Positions 1 to 10,399 of a stretch of DNA of 64,000 nt are shown here, piece after piece. Origin of the DNA: Brachynemurus nebulosus (lineage: Eukaryota > Arthropoda > Insecta > Neuroptera > Myrmeleontidae); assembly GCA_035578155.1 (NCBI GenBank), contig JAPWDM010000008.1:2366001-2430000 (forward strand), given 5' to 3'. Within the stretch, counting starts at the first letter, position 1. Every line of letters starts with the position of its first letter. The notes beneath the pieces are model-generated. The model searched no databases. It saw nothing but the letters and a program-made list of their open reading frames with translations, and had not been told where the DNA came from. Position numbers and translations under genes: made by a program.

Positions 1-630
1 TGAATTGTTTCATGCCTTTTTAATTCACTTCGATAGGTAAATGTTTTATTATATGTATCACACTGAAATAGTTTTTTGTTAACAGCACCAATTTTATTTT
101 CTGTTAAATCTGCCGAATAATTTTCATCTACTTCAATTTTTATTTCCGTGTGTAAACTGTTTAAATCGATCAAAGATTCACTCCCCTCCTAAAATATAAT
201 AAGTATTTTAATTAAAACATTTGCATAATTTTGAAATTTATAATCTAAATCTAGTACTTACCAGTTTTATATTTTGCTCTTGTAAGTGCGCAAGGTGTTT
301 TTGATCTGTTAAACTATTATTTTCTTGTGATAATTGAGTTGTTTCAAAAATTTTAGTTTCTCTCGATAATCCTAAACTGATCTCATTCATTTCATCTTTT
401 TCCACTTTAATTTCACATGGAAAATCAATTTCATGAACTGGTTCATTCACTTTATCTTTCGCTAATGGAATTTCAGATTTAGGATTGACTTCACAGGCTG
501 GTTCATGTATTTCACCTTTCTCCATTTTAATTTCACATGTATGGTCAGTTTCATGGTCCGGTTCATTCACTTTATCTTCCTCCACTTTAATTTTAAATGT
601 ATGAAAACTTTCATGGACCAATTTCTCCAT
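1..630 (-). CDS. Clan A zinc-finger gene A1, two exons, 3' end cut by window edge
   Basis: Exon 1 is 262-630 and exon 2 runs from 188 past the left edge. The intron 189-261 (73 bp) has a GTAAGTAC donor and a TTTTAG acceptor, and it keeps phase 0. I start at the MEK methionine because every clan A paralogue has it; an upstream in-frame ATG at 666 is not conserved. Exon 1 (123 codons) is an acidic domain of about four ~20-residue repeats carrying IKVE, IKME and IKVE; in the third unit the motif has decayed to IPLA. Exon 2 carries the conserved LHTEIKIE segment and then the first finger, whose second zinc cysteine is Tyr (CDTY), so that finger should not fold. Probable nuclear DNA-binding regulator. 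How many fingers follow, and whether the gene is intact, cannot be seen. Confidence 0.8.
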
Positions 631-717
631 TTTAATTTCTGTTTTCTTCGTGGTTTTATTATACACGAATTCGAAAACCCCTAAACAAATTACAAAGGTT
701 AGAAAGGATGTTTATGA
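631..717 (-). promoter_or_regulatory. Conserved 5' flank of A1
   Basis: Upstream of the MEK start is a block also found above A2, A3 and A4. It contains a GTATAATAAAACCACG stretch and an AACCCC-rich box. The block is cut by the hAT element whose target site starts at 710, so the rest of the flank resumes at 1740. It is probably the 5' UTR and core promoter; this rests on paralogue conservation only. Confidence 0.4.
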
Positions 718-1739
718 TAGGGATGCGTTTTTTAATCGATAAATCGATTAATCGGAAGTATGGAAACCGATTTTTAATCGATTATTGATTTTGAGATCGA
801 TTCACACATCGATTTTTATTTTATGGAAATTGCGATACGATTTTTTTTTTTTCAAAACATAAATTGCTTTTTTATTTATACGTTGCTATTTATTTATTAA
901 TTTAAATTTGTATCTATTATCGGTAGGTACTAGGATTATTAAATTTTAAGCATCAAACGCATCAAATACATATAATCAAATCTATGCATCAAATCAAATT
1001 GTCAAAATTGACAAACTGACAACTGTACCATGTACCAAACAATAAAGTTAAAGCGGGAAATTTAAAAAAAAGAAATTATAATTATTTTTTTATCCCTTAA
1101 TCTATAAAAAAAACTTTGTATATAATTAAATAAAAAAAACTTCTCAATATTTAGTACAATTTAGATAATATTTTATACAATTAGCATTTTTATATATGAA
1201 AATAAAAATTGTCAACTTTGCTGTGATATCGTGATTCATCTCTACACCATAGAATAAAATTTTAAAAAAATGTTGGTAATTAAATATGTACAGTTGCATG
1301 CGCTTAATATTTTTCTTCTTAAAACTTCGAAAGTTCATCTTTCTGAATTATAAATTTTTACTTAAAAATTACCGCCACTTTTGCAACAGCAAATTTGAAT
1401 CGATTTCTTGGAATCGATTTTGAATAAAATCGATAATTTAAGTATCGATTCTTTTATTAGCAATTACGAATCGATTCAAAAATCGATTTTTTTTTTTAAA
1501 TAATAAAAATTCGTTAAGTGCGTGTCAAAAACACTCTAATGCCATCAATGTAATGCCATCTCAGTGAAAGTGTTAATTTATAATTTTTTGTTAACTCTAT
1601 AGTTGTTTGTTAACTCTACAGCCCTCTTGCGTTTATTCAATATCGATGTACAACTCAATAATTATTCAATCACGTGTTCAATTCAATCACACAACGATAT
1701 TAATACGTCATCTTTGATGATATAAAAACGACAACCCTA
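718..1739. mobile_element. Non-autonomous hAT-type element, ~1.02 kb
   Basis: A perfect 8-bp target duplication GTTTATGA (710-717 and 1740-1747) flanks ends that start TAGGG and finish CCCTA. The empty site GTTTATGACAG is preserved at the same place upstream of A4. Both ends are rich in ATCGATT words, like the elements at 55429 and 57506. No transposase is visible. A second repeat (1509-1732) occupies most of the right end. Confidence 0.8.
1509..1732. repeat. Dispersed ~200-bp repeat, copy a
   Basis: This sequence recurs at 3956-4138 and, inverted, at 31838-32000. Shared landmarks are a GCGTGT...AAAACAC end, an AACTCTATAGTTG block and a CTCTTGCGTTTATTCAATAT block. The far end in copies a and b is a short palindrome of the TGTCATCTTnnATGACA type. 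It sits inside the hAT element at 718-1739. Family unassigned. Confidence 0.6.
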
Positions 1740-1747
1740 GTTTATGA

Positions 1748-2787
1748 CAGTTGACAAATTTACTTTTGTGATTACCACGATTGTTACCTGTGATCGTTAC
1801 AAGTACAACTCAGCGTATTTTAAAACATATCTCAGGAGCTTATTTTCAAAAGTAGTCAACTCCAAATTTATAATTTTTCAACTGAAAGCGGTAGATAGTA
1901 CTTAATATCATTCTTCATAGTCTGTGACTTTCAAATTTAATAAAATCTCATACATAAGCATGTAAAATATAAATTTATCTTTAGTTGATTTTCAATAGTA
2001 GCCAAATCCAAACGTCTTTATTTTCAAAACGTATCATGTCCATTTCAACCAATCCTGTAATTTTGAGAGACAGAAGTATAGTTTGGTTAAAAATTTGTTT
2101 TTCAATAATAAAAAATCTTACAATTAGTAAATACGTACGTCTTAGCTACATATATGTAGTATACATATATAGCCAAATGGATATGAAAAAAACGTCCCAA
2201 CATCACGGTGCAGATTTGGAAGTATTTTGTTCGTTTTGCGCAAACGCGACTTTTTTGGTGGTAATATGAACCAATCTGAACAGTAAACACGGTAAACACT
2301 AATTGATGCATCTGCGCAAAACAACTGAAGTGCCTCTACCCGATGTCTATCCGTCTCACTTCATCGGAACCACTGCCTCTTATAGGGATTGGCCATATAG
2401 TTATAATACATATATGCTTAGATATTATAGTGGACCGTCTAAATATTCAACAACTTTTCAATATATTTTACAAAAAATTTTTCCGATTTTTTGAATTTTC
2501 TTACTTTCGTCAAATAAAAAATGCTGTTAGTATTCTAAATGGTGAAAAATGTAATTTTTGACAAATTATATTCATTAAAATGTGCGTAATTTAATGTAAT
2601 TTAGTTGCAAAATTTTATTGAAATAAGTACGGTCCTGACCTGTCCGAAGAAACCCGATACCTACTTATAAAGCAGAGGATTGATTCAAAGAAAGTCTGTA
2701 ATAGCCGAAATTTCGTTCTAAAAATTCGTTAAAACTGCCGCGGAAAAATCTAGTGTGCGCTTAGTCTAACATAAATACGGTGTAAAC
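1748..2787. other. Non-coding spacer
   Basis: I see no supported gene here. The first part continues the interrupted flank of A1. The stretch 2690-2787 resembles 9856-9960 upstream of A2 (shared words GTTCTAAAAATTCG and AAAACTGCCGCG), so it probably belongs to a duplicated segment. Confidence 0.4.
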
Positions 2788-3935
2788 ATGGAAGAAGGAA
2801 AGGTATATAATATTGTAAAGGAAGGAGTATTTCCCAAAATACTGATCAACATATTATGAATATTAAACGTGCGTATTATGAATGACGTCATTTTGTTAAT
2901 AAACAGTAACGGTTTTAATTTAATTAAAACATTGCCATTGCTTTTAAAACAATATATTTGGTATATTTTTCTTATAATTGTGATTTCTACATAAAAACAT
3001 AAACATTATTAATTATTTTTAATATCTGTTCTATTTGATTCAATAATCAACTCTTTAAGAATGCTGTTCGACTATTTTATCAGTTAATTTTTCGAATTCT
3101 TAATTGTCTACTAAATTATTTTTTTATTTAACAGTGCTTAAAGAATATTATAAATTACTATAAATTGAAAACAAAAATTGCTCAAATTAATAGATTATTT
3201 ACAATTTATAACTATTTCTTTAAAAAGATTACGTTTTGGTTTATAATTTTCCATCACTAATAAGACATATCTTTTTGATAAAAGTAGACACAAACATAAA
3301 TAAAACTATACATTTATTAAATTATCATTTTATTAATAAATAAATAAATACAAACAAAATACATAATCTTGAAGTTAAATTTTTATATGCTCATTAATTT
3401 TACATATAACACGCTACTGAAATGAAGGGTCAATCTAACCTATATTTTAATTTTTACATAATTTTATTTTTTACAATATTTTTAAAATTTTTATCGTTAT
3501 TATCACATATTTTAACTAAAAAACGAATTCCTTATTTACGTAAAATGATTCCTTTTTCGGTGTTTCCTTTACTTTGTGTAATGTCAAAATTGGTATTTTT
3601 CCGCTTATTATAAACCTGTTTTTTAAATGAAAAATTTAGAAAAATTAACAAATTTTCGCTAGAAATGCTTGCATTTATTGATAAATACAATATTTACTTA
3701 CCCAGATATTATATTTATGGAGTATTACGTTTATTAATATTGTTTTAAACTTAATTTTTTGTAGGACTCAATGTTTTGTGCTTATTTGCACGTGTTTCAA
3801 TGTATATTTACTCTTTTGTTTTTTATTTTTTGTGGTACATTCAAAGGAATCTACGTATTCATTCTAACATATATTAGATTATATCTTGTCTCTCTTAAAA
3901 AATATAGTCTCCATCCATATTCTTCTATATCAATG
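2788..3935. repeat. 1.15-kb dispersed repeat R, copy 1 (full length)
   Basis: The copy starts at ATGGAAGAAGG and ends at TATATCAATGG. It is closely similar over its whole length to 19999-21146, and a truncated third copy lies at 58331-59116. The common start and end points argue for a mobile element rather than segmental duplication. I see no inverted termini, and the ORFs inside are short and AT-driven. Class unknown. Confidence 0.65.
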
Positions 3936-3955
3936 GGTGCAAATTATATAAAAAA

Positions 3956-4138
3956 ATTCGTCACTTGCGTGTTTTTGACACGCACTAAGTAATGTCATCT
4001 CAGTGAAAGTGTTAATTTATGATTTTTTGTTAACTCTATAGTTGTTAACTCTACAGCCCTCTTGCGTTTATTCAATATGGATGTACAACTCAATATTTAT
4101 TCAGTCACACAATAATATGTCATCTTCAATGACATAAA
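3956..4138. repeat. Dispersed ~200-bp repeat, copy b
   Basis: Second copy of the repeat at 1509-1732. It is bounded by a GCGTGTTTTTGACACGC hairpin on the left and a TGTCATCTTCAATGACA hairpin on the right. It directly follows the end of repeat R copy 1. Confidence 0.6.
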
Positions 4139-4683
4139 AAATTAAAAATTAGGCAAGTGCATATTAAATACGCGTTAAATTAGGAATTCGCAGTTCAATA
4201 GCTGGAGTTTTCCACAATTATCGGGATAAAATATTTATTTTTTTAGTATTATATTAAAATTACCTTTTAATTTGCTAAGAATATGATTATACAAACGTTT
4301 TACTTTGTATATGGGTTATAAAAAAGTTTCAATACGAGTGCTTTAAAAAACGACAGTATTAAATTTGTGTATGATCCGCTATTAACTAATACAAAGTGGT
4401 CAAGTCCCAGTAGACCATCCCATGCGATAACAGAAATCACGAATTCATACGAATTTCGTTGTTAAAATTACGAAATCCTAAAAATATTCAATGCCAACTG
4501 TATTTTCTTACGTTAAAATTTTTTATGTTCTTTTCTCAAACAGACTGTATTTAAATTACAAGCCAATGTATAATTATTTATTGCTAATTCGAATTCATAT
4601 GAGATTTATCATTAGCCGAAAAAAAATTGGTTAAAACTGGATAATTAAATAAATCTAACATCATTTAATTTTATACAATTAAG

Positions 4684-4687
<4 letters not shown>
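4139..4687. other. Non-coding AT-rich spacer
   Basis: No coding, RNA or recognisable transposon signal seen. Confidence 0.4.

Positions 4688-4720
<33 letters not shown>
4688..4720. repeat. (TTA)n microsatellite
   Basis: About eleven consecutive TTA/TAT trinucleotides. Confidence 0.9.
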
Positions 4721-4721
<1 letters not shown>

Positions 4722-4730
4722 CAGTATAAT

Positions 4731-5058
4731 AATATATGTATACGATATTATTACATACCGTCTGGCTCATCAAAACATTCCGGATGCAGGTTCTATGCAA
4801 CGAATAGAGAACTTATGATAAAGCACTACATTGAATAATGCTAAGTATATATTTTACTAACACAGTGGAGTAGCAAATCATATGCGCCTACTTAGTTGTT
4901 TGTTATTATTTAACATTAGATCAGGCCATAGTTATTCTCTATTCGTTACATTAAACGATCCGAAATACTTTGCTAAGCCGCATCGTAAACACAATATTTA
5001 TGCACCCAGAGCCCAGTGTAAAGTAACAATATACAAGCAAGAACACTGACAACTTTTT
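4731..5058. repeat. Foldback repeat X, copy 1
   Basis: Homologous to 11690-12590 (interrupted) and 21147-21416. The arms are imperfectly complementary: CAACGAATAGAGAAC near the left matches GTTCTCTATTCGTT-type sequence near the right. Shared blocks include GTCTGGCTCATCAAAAC and AGTCATATGCGCCTGCTT-like words. Probably a MITE; the exact ends are uncertain. Confidence 0.55.
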
Positions 5059-5182
5059 CATCAGCTTTAATTAGTATGAGTTTTAGTTTTTTATGTCTTT
5101 TTAAACTATACTTAAAATTTCAGAACATTTATTGTACTTGCCATGGTTTTTCATCTGTGTGAAGTCTTTCATGTTTTCTTAA

Positions 5183-6533
5183 GGTAGTTACCTTGTGACA
5201 TGCTAGTAGAAAAAATTGCAAACCAAAATTACTTTATGTCATTATTGTCTGTATTAGTGGATAAATGTTGATACGTACTACTTTTCATACGAACATGTAT
5301 ATGCATACTTTCAAACAGCATGTACATACACACTTATACCATCAAAATTTTTTATGATAAATGCTTTGGTATCATTGTGATATACCCAACAAACATATTA
5401 AGTGGTATGCATACGGTTGAGCATTGTAAGACTTTGCTCAAGTAAATATGAATAATATGTTGTTATCAAGGGGTCAGACTAGTATGTCTACCAAAGTGTG
5501 CCCGCTGTAACCAGCGAGTGACGTAACACAGCACACATATAACCAAAACACATGATGTATTGACACGAATATACGAATGTGTTAATATGATATTCTGATG
5601 CTGATGTATGCAGTTCGCGTACATATACTATATACTATGATGACCACCGTATGTCACAACCAGCCAACAATTAAAAATAAATTTATTTATTTTAAGAAAG
5701 ATAGCCCTTTATTTTGAGAAATGTTTTATTCAATAGAATTTTTACTCTTAAATACGACACACTTCATATTTTTTTTTCTGTTTAAATTTCACGAGTTGAT
5801 TAAAAAACATAATATTTATTACGACGTGAACACCACAACGGACGGGCAGTAACAGACTAAATCAGTAGTGGTGTAAATTGCTACTAACTGCAACTTTCAA
5901 ATCACACTTTTTTCTATGTACGCTTAATCTGTCTTATCTATGGTTGTATAACAACATATTCATATTTACTTGAGCAAAGTCTCAGAATACTCACCCTTTT
6001 GCATAAACATACCACTTATTAGTTATTATTTATCTATGCATACACACCATTATACTGAGTAAAGTTTTAATACATATATAATTTTCAATACATTATCGTA
6101 TTCTGTGTGACATACATTTATGTACTGTATACAAGTAAATACATACCAATAAACCAGTTATTTAATATACAGCGTTGCCAGACTGCTTCGGTTCAGTTGC
6201 CTGAAATTGGTATCGAAGTTAAATTCGATGTTAAAAACGATCAACGAATAATTCAATTTTTTCTAATTACATTCAGAACTTATTAATCATTCTTTCGCTA
6301 GTTTTTTATTGAATTCTGTCGAGTCACTATATTGTTAAATACAAAATAAGGGTACGTAGTCAGAATTTTGAGATCTAATACATGGAGTAGATACAAACTT
6401 TAACCCTAATTATCTCAACTCAGAAACGATCAATCTTGCCCAAATTACAAGAACCATCAGATATAGTATTCTTCTTTATACTATTAAAATTTGAAACTAT
6501 TCTGTCGAAAAGTTCAATGTCGAGGTAACTACC
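5183..6533. mobile_element. Non-autonomous TTAA-target transposon, 1.35 kb
   Basis: Terminal inverted repeats GGTAGTTACC (5183-5192) and GGTAACTACC (6524-6533) are flanked by TTAA on both sides (5179-5182 and 6534-6537), the target signature of piggyBac-type elements. It interrupts a zinc finger, so the boundaries are verified by the host reading frame. Inside, 5431-5467 and ~5940-5980 form a second inverted pair around ACTTTGCTCAAGTAAATATG. No transposase ORF. Confidence 0.8.
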
Positions 6534-6578
6534 TTAAATAACTTGAAGTAGTAAACGCTTTAGAACATTCATTACACT

Positions 6579-7089
6579 GGGGTATTTGACAATTTTTTAA
6601 AAACAATCTTAGTGTGTTTATTACTTCTTACTAAGCTCATAATACACATTTTTAAATTATTTTGTACTATATTTTTAATAAAAATCACCGATCAAATTTC
6701 AGTTTTTAAAAAGATCGCCAAAACGATGCTTTCTGTGACGTCAAATCGTATGACGTCATTGGCTCTAAAACACTGAGTAGTAATAGTAGGTCTAGTAATG
6801 AAAATTAATAATTAAAATTTTTTTTCATAGTTACCAAAAAAGTAAACAGTTTTTTTCCTAACTACAAATATAATACCTACATATTCGAACGAGCTTGTGA
6901 CGTAAGCTGCTTTTGCTTGATGTTTTTGATTACGTCATTTTTAACGTAAATTTTGTAATTTTATTTAATTAAAATTTTTATATTTTTAAATGAAATAACT
7001 TGTAAAAAAGCAATATTTAGTATCATTATGACTCGAGCAATTATTTAAAAATCAAAATAGATATTTTTTCAACTACTGTCAAATACCCC
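6579..7089. mobile_element. 511-bp MITE with GGGGTATTTGACA termini
   Basis: Inverted termini GGGGTATTTGACA and TGTCAAATACCCC. Excision with a CT duplication (6577-6578 and 7090-7091) restores the usual clan A sequence between a linker and the next zinc knuckle. Superfamily not assigned; a 2-bp duplication fits mariner-like elements, but CT is not the usual TA. Confidence 0.75.
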
Positions 7090-7130
7090 CTTGTATGGCC
7101 TTTCGCCTGTGTGAATTAGGTTTTTGAAGA

Positions 7131-7366
7131 AAAATTTTTTTTGTCATAAATGGAAAGATCATATATAAGTTTTATAAGAAAACTCTTTTTATTTTATTTT
7201 TTAAACGTAATAATTAAGAAGTTATATTAAATCAAAAATAAATTTTCAAACTTAGAACCGATAACGGGCCGATAGTTCACGAGCGCTTGTGTGACGTGAT
7301 AAAGGTTATATGGCCTGAACATAGCTACATTAGTGTCTTTTTATTTTCAAATAGATTATAGACCAA
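7131..7366. other. Non-coding spacer
   Basis: No gene or clear repeat boundary recognised. Confidence 0.35.
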
Positions 7367-7600
7367 GAGCTTCTGGCCGATTTGCGATGGTCATTTTAAC
7401 ACGCGTTAAATTAAGAAGATAGAATCTTGGATACTTACTCTACACAGAAATTCAGTTCTGGCAAACCTATTCGACTCAACCCGGCCGAATAAGCATGCCA
7501 GAACTGAATTTTTATGTAGAGTAAGTAGTATCCAAGATCCTATCCTCTCAATTTAACGCGTGTCGAAATGACTATTGCAAATCGGCCAGCAGCTCTCCTA
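7367..7600. mobile_element. Foldback MITE, ~100-bp arms
   Basis: The left arm (~7367-7466) and right arm (~7489-7600) are near-complementary over ~100 bp, sharing CTGGCCGATTTGC, ACACGCGTTAAATT and AAATTCAGTTCTGGCA. Only ~20 bp separates the arms. No coding content. Target duplication not clear. Confidence 0.7.
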
Positions 7601-7602
7601 CT

Positions 7603-7670
7603 ATTATTGTTGCTATGAAATTATTGTTACTATGAAATTATTGTTGCTCTGAAATTCTTGTTTCTATCCA
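7603..7670. repeat. ~17-bp tandem repeat, four units
   Basis: Units of the form TTGTTGCTATGAAATTA are repeated with one or two substitutions each. Confidence 0.7.
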
Positions 7671-8120
7671 AATTATCGCTTGCTATAAACTTCACTGTCG
7701 AAATATCGAAATTAAAGAAATATCGAGCTTGTTTTGTACCATTTTGTGATAGCAATACAAAAATAAATCCGGAAAAAATGTCCCTCAAGATTTTGAACGT
7801 CGAAATCAATGAAACAACCATCAATAATTTTTCCTACTAAATTTTAATAATTTTGACACTTTTGACATATTACCTTTATGACGTCACAGACATCGCGATC
7901 TTTTGTAGTGCTGTTTTTAACCAAATGATATTTTTTAAAATTTTTCAAGTTTTAATTAATTTATTATTTATTATATATCACTTTTAAAAAATTTTTCGTA
8001 TCGATTATCAATATTATTTATGATGTAGAATTGAAATAAAATAAAAAAAATGATATTGATTTTTTATTCAAAAACCCAATTCTTTCATGTGTTTTCAAAG
8101 TATCTGAGCGATTGAATGTT

Positions 8121-9548
8121 TTAGTACATACTGTTACACACATACGGTTTTTCGCTACTGTGAATTCTTTTGTGTCTCTTTAAACTACCTGCCTGAATAA
8201 ATGTTTTAGAACAAATATCACATTTGAATGGTTTTTTGCCACTATGAATTCTCTCATGTCTTTTTAATTCACTTGAAGTAGTAAATGTTTTAGTACATAT
8301 GTTACATTCATATGGTTTTAAACCACTATGAAATCTCTCATGTGTTTTTAATTCACCTGAAGTAGTAAATGTTTTAGTACATATGTTACATTCATACGGT
8401 TTTTCACCCCTGTGAATTCTTTCGTGTTTTTTTAAATGACCTAACTGATTAAATGTTTTAGTACATATGTTACATTCATACGGTTTTTCGCCACTATGAA
8501 TTCTTTCATGTGTTTTTAATACAGCTGAAGTAGTAAATGTTTTAGCACATATGTTACATTCAAATGGTTTTATACCACTATGAGTTCTCTCATGTGTTTT
8601 TAATCCAGAAGAAGCAGTAAATGTTTTAGCACATATGTTACATTCATATGGTTTTAAACCACTATGAGTTCTCTCATGTGTTTTTAATACACCTGAAGTA
8701 GTAAATGTTTTAGTACATACGTTACATTCATATGGTTTCACACCACTATGAGTTCTCTCATGCGTTTTTAATACACCTGAAGTAGTAAATGTTTTAGTAC
8801 ATATGTTACATTCATATGGTTTCACACCACTATGAATTCTCTCATGTTTTCTTAAATAACTTGAAGTAGTGAATGTTTTAATACAAATATTACACTTGTA
8901 TGGTTTTTCATCACTGTGAATTCTTTCATGTGTTTTTAAAGTAACTGACTGATTAAATGTTTTATTACATGTATCACACTGAAATAGTTTTTTGTTAACA
9001 CATTCAATTTTATTTTCTGTTAAATCTGCTGAATAATTTTCATCTATTTCATCTTGTTCAATTTTTATTTCCGTGTGTAAACTGTTTAAATCTATCAAAC
9101 ATTCACTCAACTCCTAAAATATAATAAGTTTCTGATTAAAATAATTACATAATTTTAAAATTTATAATCCACATTTAATACTTACCAGTTTTATATTTTG
9201 CTTTTTTAAGTCTATGGGGTTTCTTTTATTTGTCAAACTATTATTTTCTGGTGACAATTTATTTGGCTCAAAAGTTTTAGTTTCTCTCGATAATCCTAAA
9301 CTTATTTCATTCACTTCATCTTTTTCCACTTTAATATCAGATGGAAAATCAATTTCTTGAACGGGTTCATTCACTTTCTCTATTTTAATTCCAAATTTTG
9401 GATTGATTTCACAAACTGGTATAAGTATTTCCTCTTTTTCCACTTTAATTTCACATGTATGATTAGTTTCATGAATCAGTTCATTCACTTCATCTTCCTC
9501 CGCTTTAATTTTAAATGTATAAAAACTGTCAGGGATTGATTTTTCCAT
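8121..9548 (-). CDS. Clan A zinc-finger gene A2, two exons, ten fingers
   Basis: Exon 1 is 9186-9548 (121 codons from the MEK start) and exon 2 is 8121-9113. The intron 9114-9185 (72 bp) has GTAAGTAT/TTTTAG ends in phase 0, giving about 451 residues. Exon 1 has four acidic repeats with IKAE, IKVE, IKIE and IKVE; the third is two residues short. Exon 2 has LHTEIKIE and ten complete C2H2 fingers with HSG(V/L/E)KPY linkers. An eleventh finger begins (YVCN) but a one-base insertion (AACAGTATG where paralogues read AACATATG) shifts into a quick stop. The lost part is recognisable downstream and itself lacks its last histidine. Fingers 3-6 are near-identical outside the helix. Probable nuclear DNA-binding repressor or activator; targets unknown. 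Confidence 0.88.
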
Positions 9549-9665
9549 TTTAGATTTGTTTGTTCGTGATTTTATTATACTCAAATTGCACAATATCTAA
9601 AAGCCCTGAACTAACTACAAGGGATATTTATGAAAAATTAATTTTCGTGAACATCGTCAAGTTAT
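9549..9665 (-). promoter_or_regulatory. Conserved 5' flank of A2
   Basis: Shares with A4 and A3 a TTTTATTATAC stretch, an ACAATAT box, an AAAAGCCCTGAACTAACTAC-like box and TTTCGTGAACATCGTCA. Probably 5' UTR plus core promoter; inferred from conservation only. Confidence 0.4.
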
Positions 9666-9757
9666 AGAACGCCAAGAAGTTAAGAACACAGTTTACTCTT
9701 TCATATTGTCAGTGTTGCTAACTGCAGTTTATTAAAAATCGTACATCAGCCAAAGAT

Positions 9758-9842
9758 ATCTTCGCCAGAAAATTTTGTTACGAAACGTTTCGTAACAAAA
9801 CTTGCACCGTTATAAACCAGAGGGCTGATAAACGAAAAGGCT
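9758..9842. repeat. Terminal fragment of foldback family E1
   Basis: TTCGCCAGAAAATTTTGTTAC followed by CTTGCACCGTTATAAACCAG matches the arms at 13836-14128. Only one arm is present. A perfect short palindrome (GTTACGAAACGTTTCGTAAC) lies within it. Confidence 0.55.
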
Positions 9843-10086
9843 GTACATATTACATAATAGCTGAAATTCCGTTCTAGAAATTCGCTAAAACTGCCGCGAA
9901 AGAACGTACTGTCCACTTAGTCCAAAGAGAATAACACTATAAATATAGAAAATATGGCGATGATACGATTCCCTAGCGACAAGTCGCGAAACTAATATAT
10001 GACAGATAAATTTCATACACTTGAATTTTCTGATAGTAATTTAATAAAGTTTTTACTTAAATTGTGCGTATAATTACGTGATTTAA

Positions 10087-10317
10087 AGTGTTGAGATAAA
10101 TACTAATAAACACAAAAGAAAAGGGAGTGCTTACTGCTGTGTTCCACAGTGCAGGAACTACAAAAGAGAAGAACTGAGTTTTCATCGTTTTCCTACCAGT
10201 GTCAAATTTAAAAAACATTGGGAAACTATTCTTAAAATGAAAACTTCTTCAGTGTTTATGCGTGTTTGCTCAGAACATTTTGAGATGTCAACATTACATT
10301 CCACTTCATGTAGATAA
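10087..10317 (+). pseudogene. THAP-domain fragment
   Basis: An open stretch without an ATG at its start encodes a nearly complete THAP zinc domain: YCCVPQCRN (the C-x4-C pair), then SFHRFP, then KHWETIL (the conserved Trp), then VCSEHF (the C-x2-H pair). THAP domains bind DNA in P-element transposases and in host THAP proteins. The reading frame stops 18 codons after the CSEH motif, before any AVPTIF-like end. Shifted coding-like sequence continues to ~10400. It is either the first exon of a THAP or P-type transposon gene lacking its start in view, or a decayed copy. I favour decay, because no following exon is seen. Confidence 0.7.
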
Positions 10318-10399
10318 CTTAATACTCCAGAAGTTTGTGAAGCTAAACCTAGATATTTTATGTTACCTACTGAAATTTCGTTTTTTAACACCAACACAC

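Larger units (their letters stand above)
5065..7130 (-). pseudogene. Clan A zinc-finger pseudogene split by two transposons
   Basis: Three fragments read in order on the minus strand. 7092-7130 gives a linker (IHTGERPYK). 6538-6576 gives the knuckle and helix start of one finger (CNECSKAFTTSSYL). 5065-5178 gives RKHERLHTDEKPW, then a stop and a 3' flank like those of A3 and A4. Removing 6579-7089 and 5183-6533 rejoins the finger at the target sites. So this was a clan A paralogue with the same 3' end type, hit twice and now dead. No exon 1 was found. It lies between A1 and A2 in the same orientation as both. Confidence 0.75.

Noticed and set aside
3422..3992. AT-rich hydrophobic ORFs in repeat R (phenylalanine- and isoleucine-rich)
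   Set aside because: Not conserved in frame between the copies of R; composition explains them.
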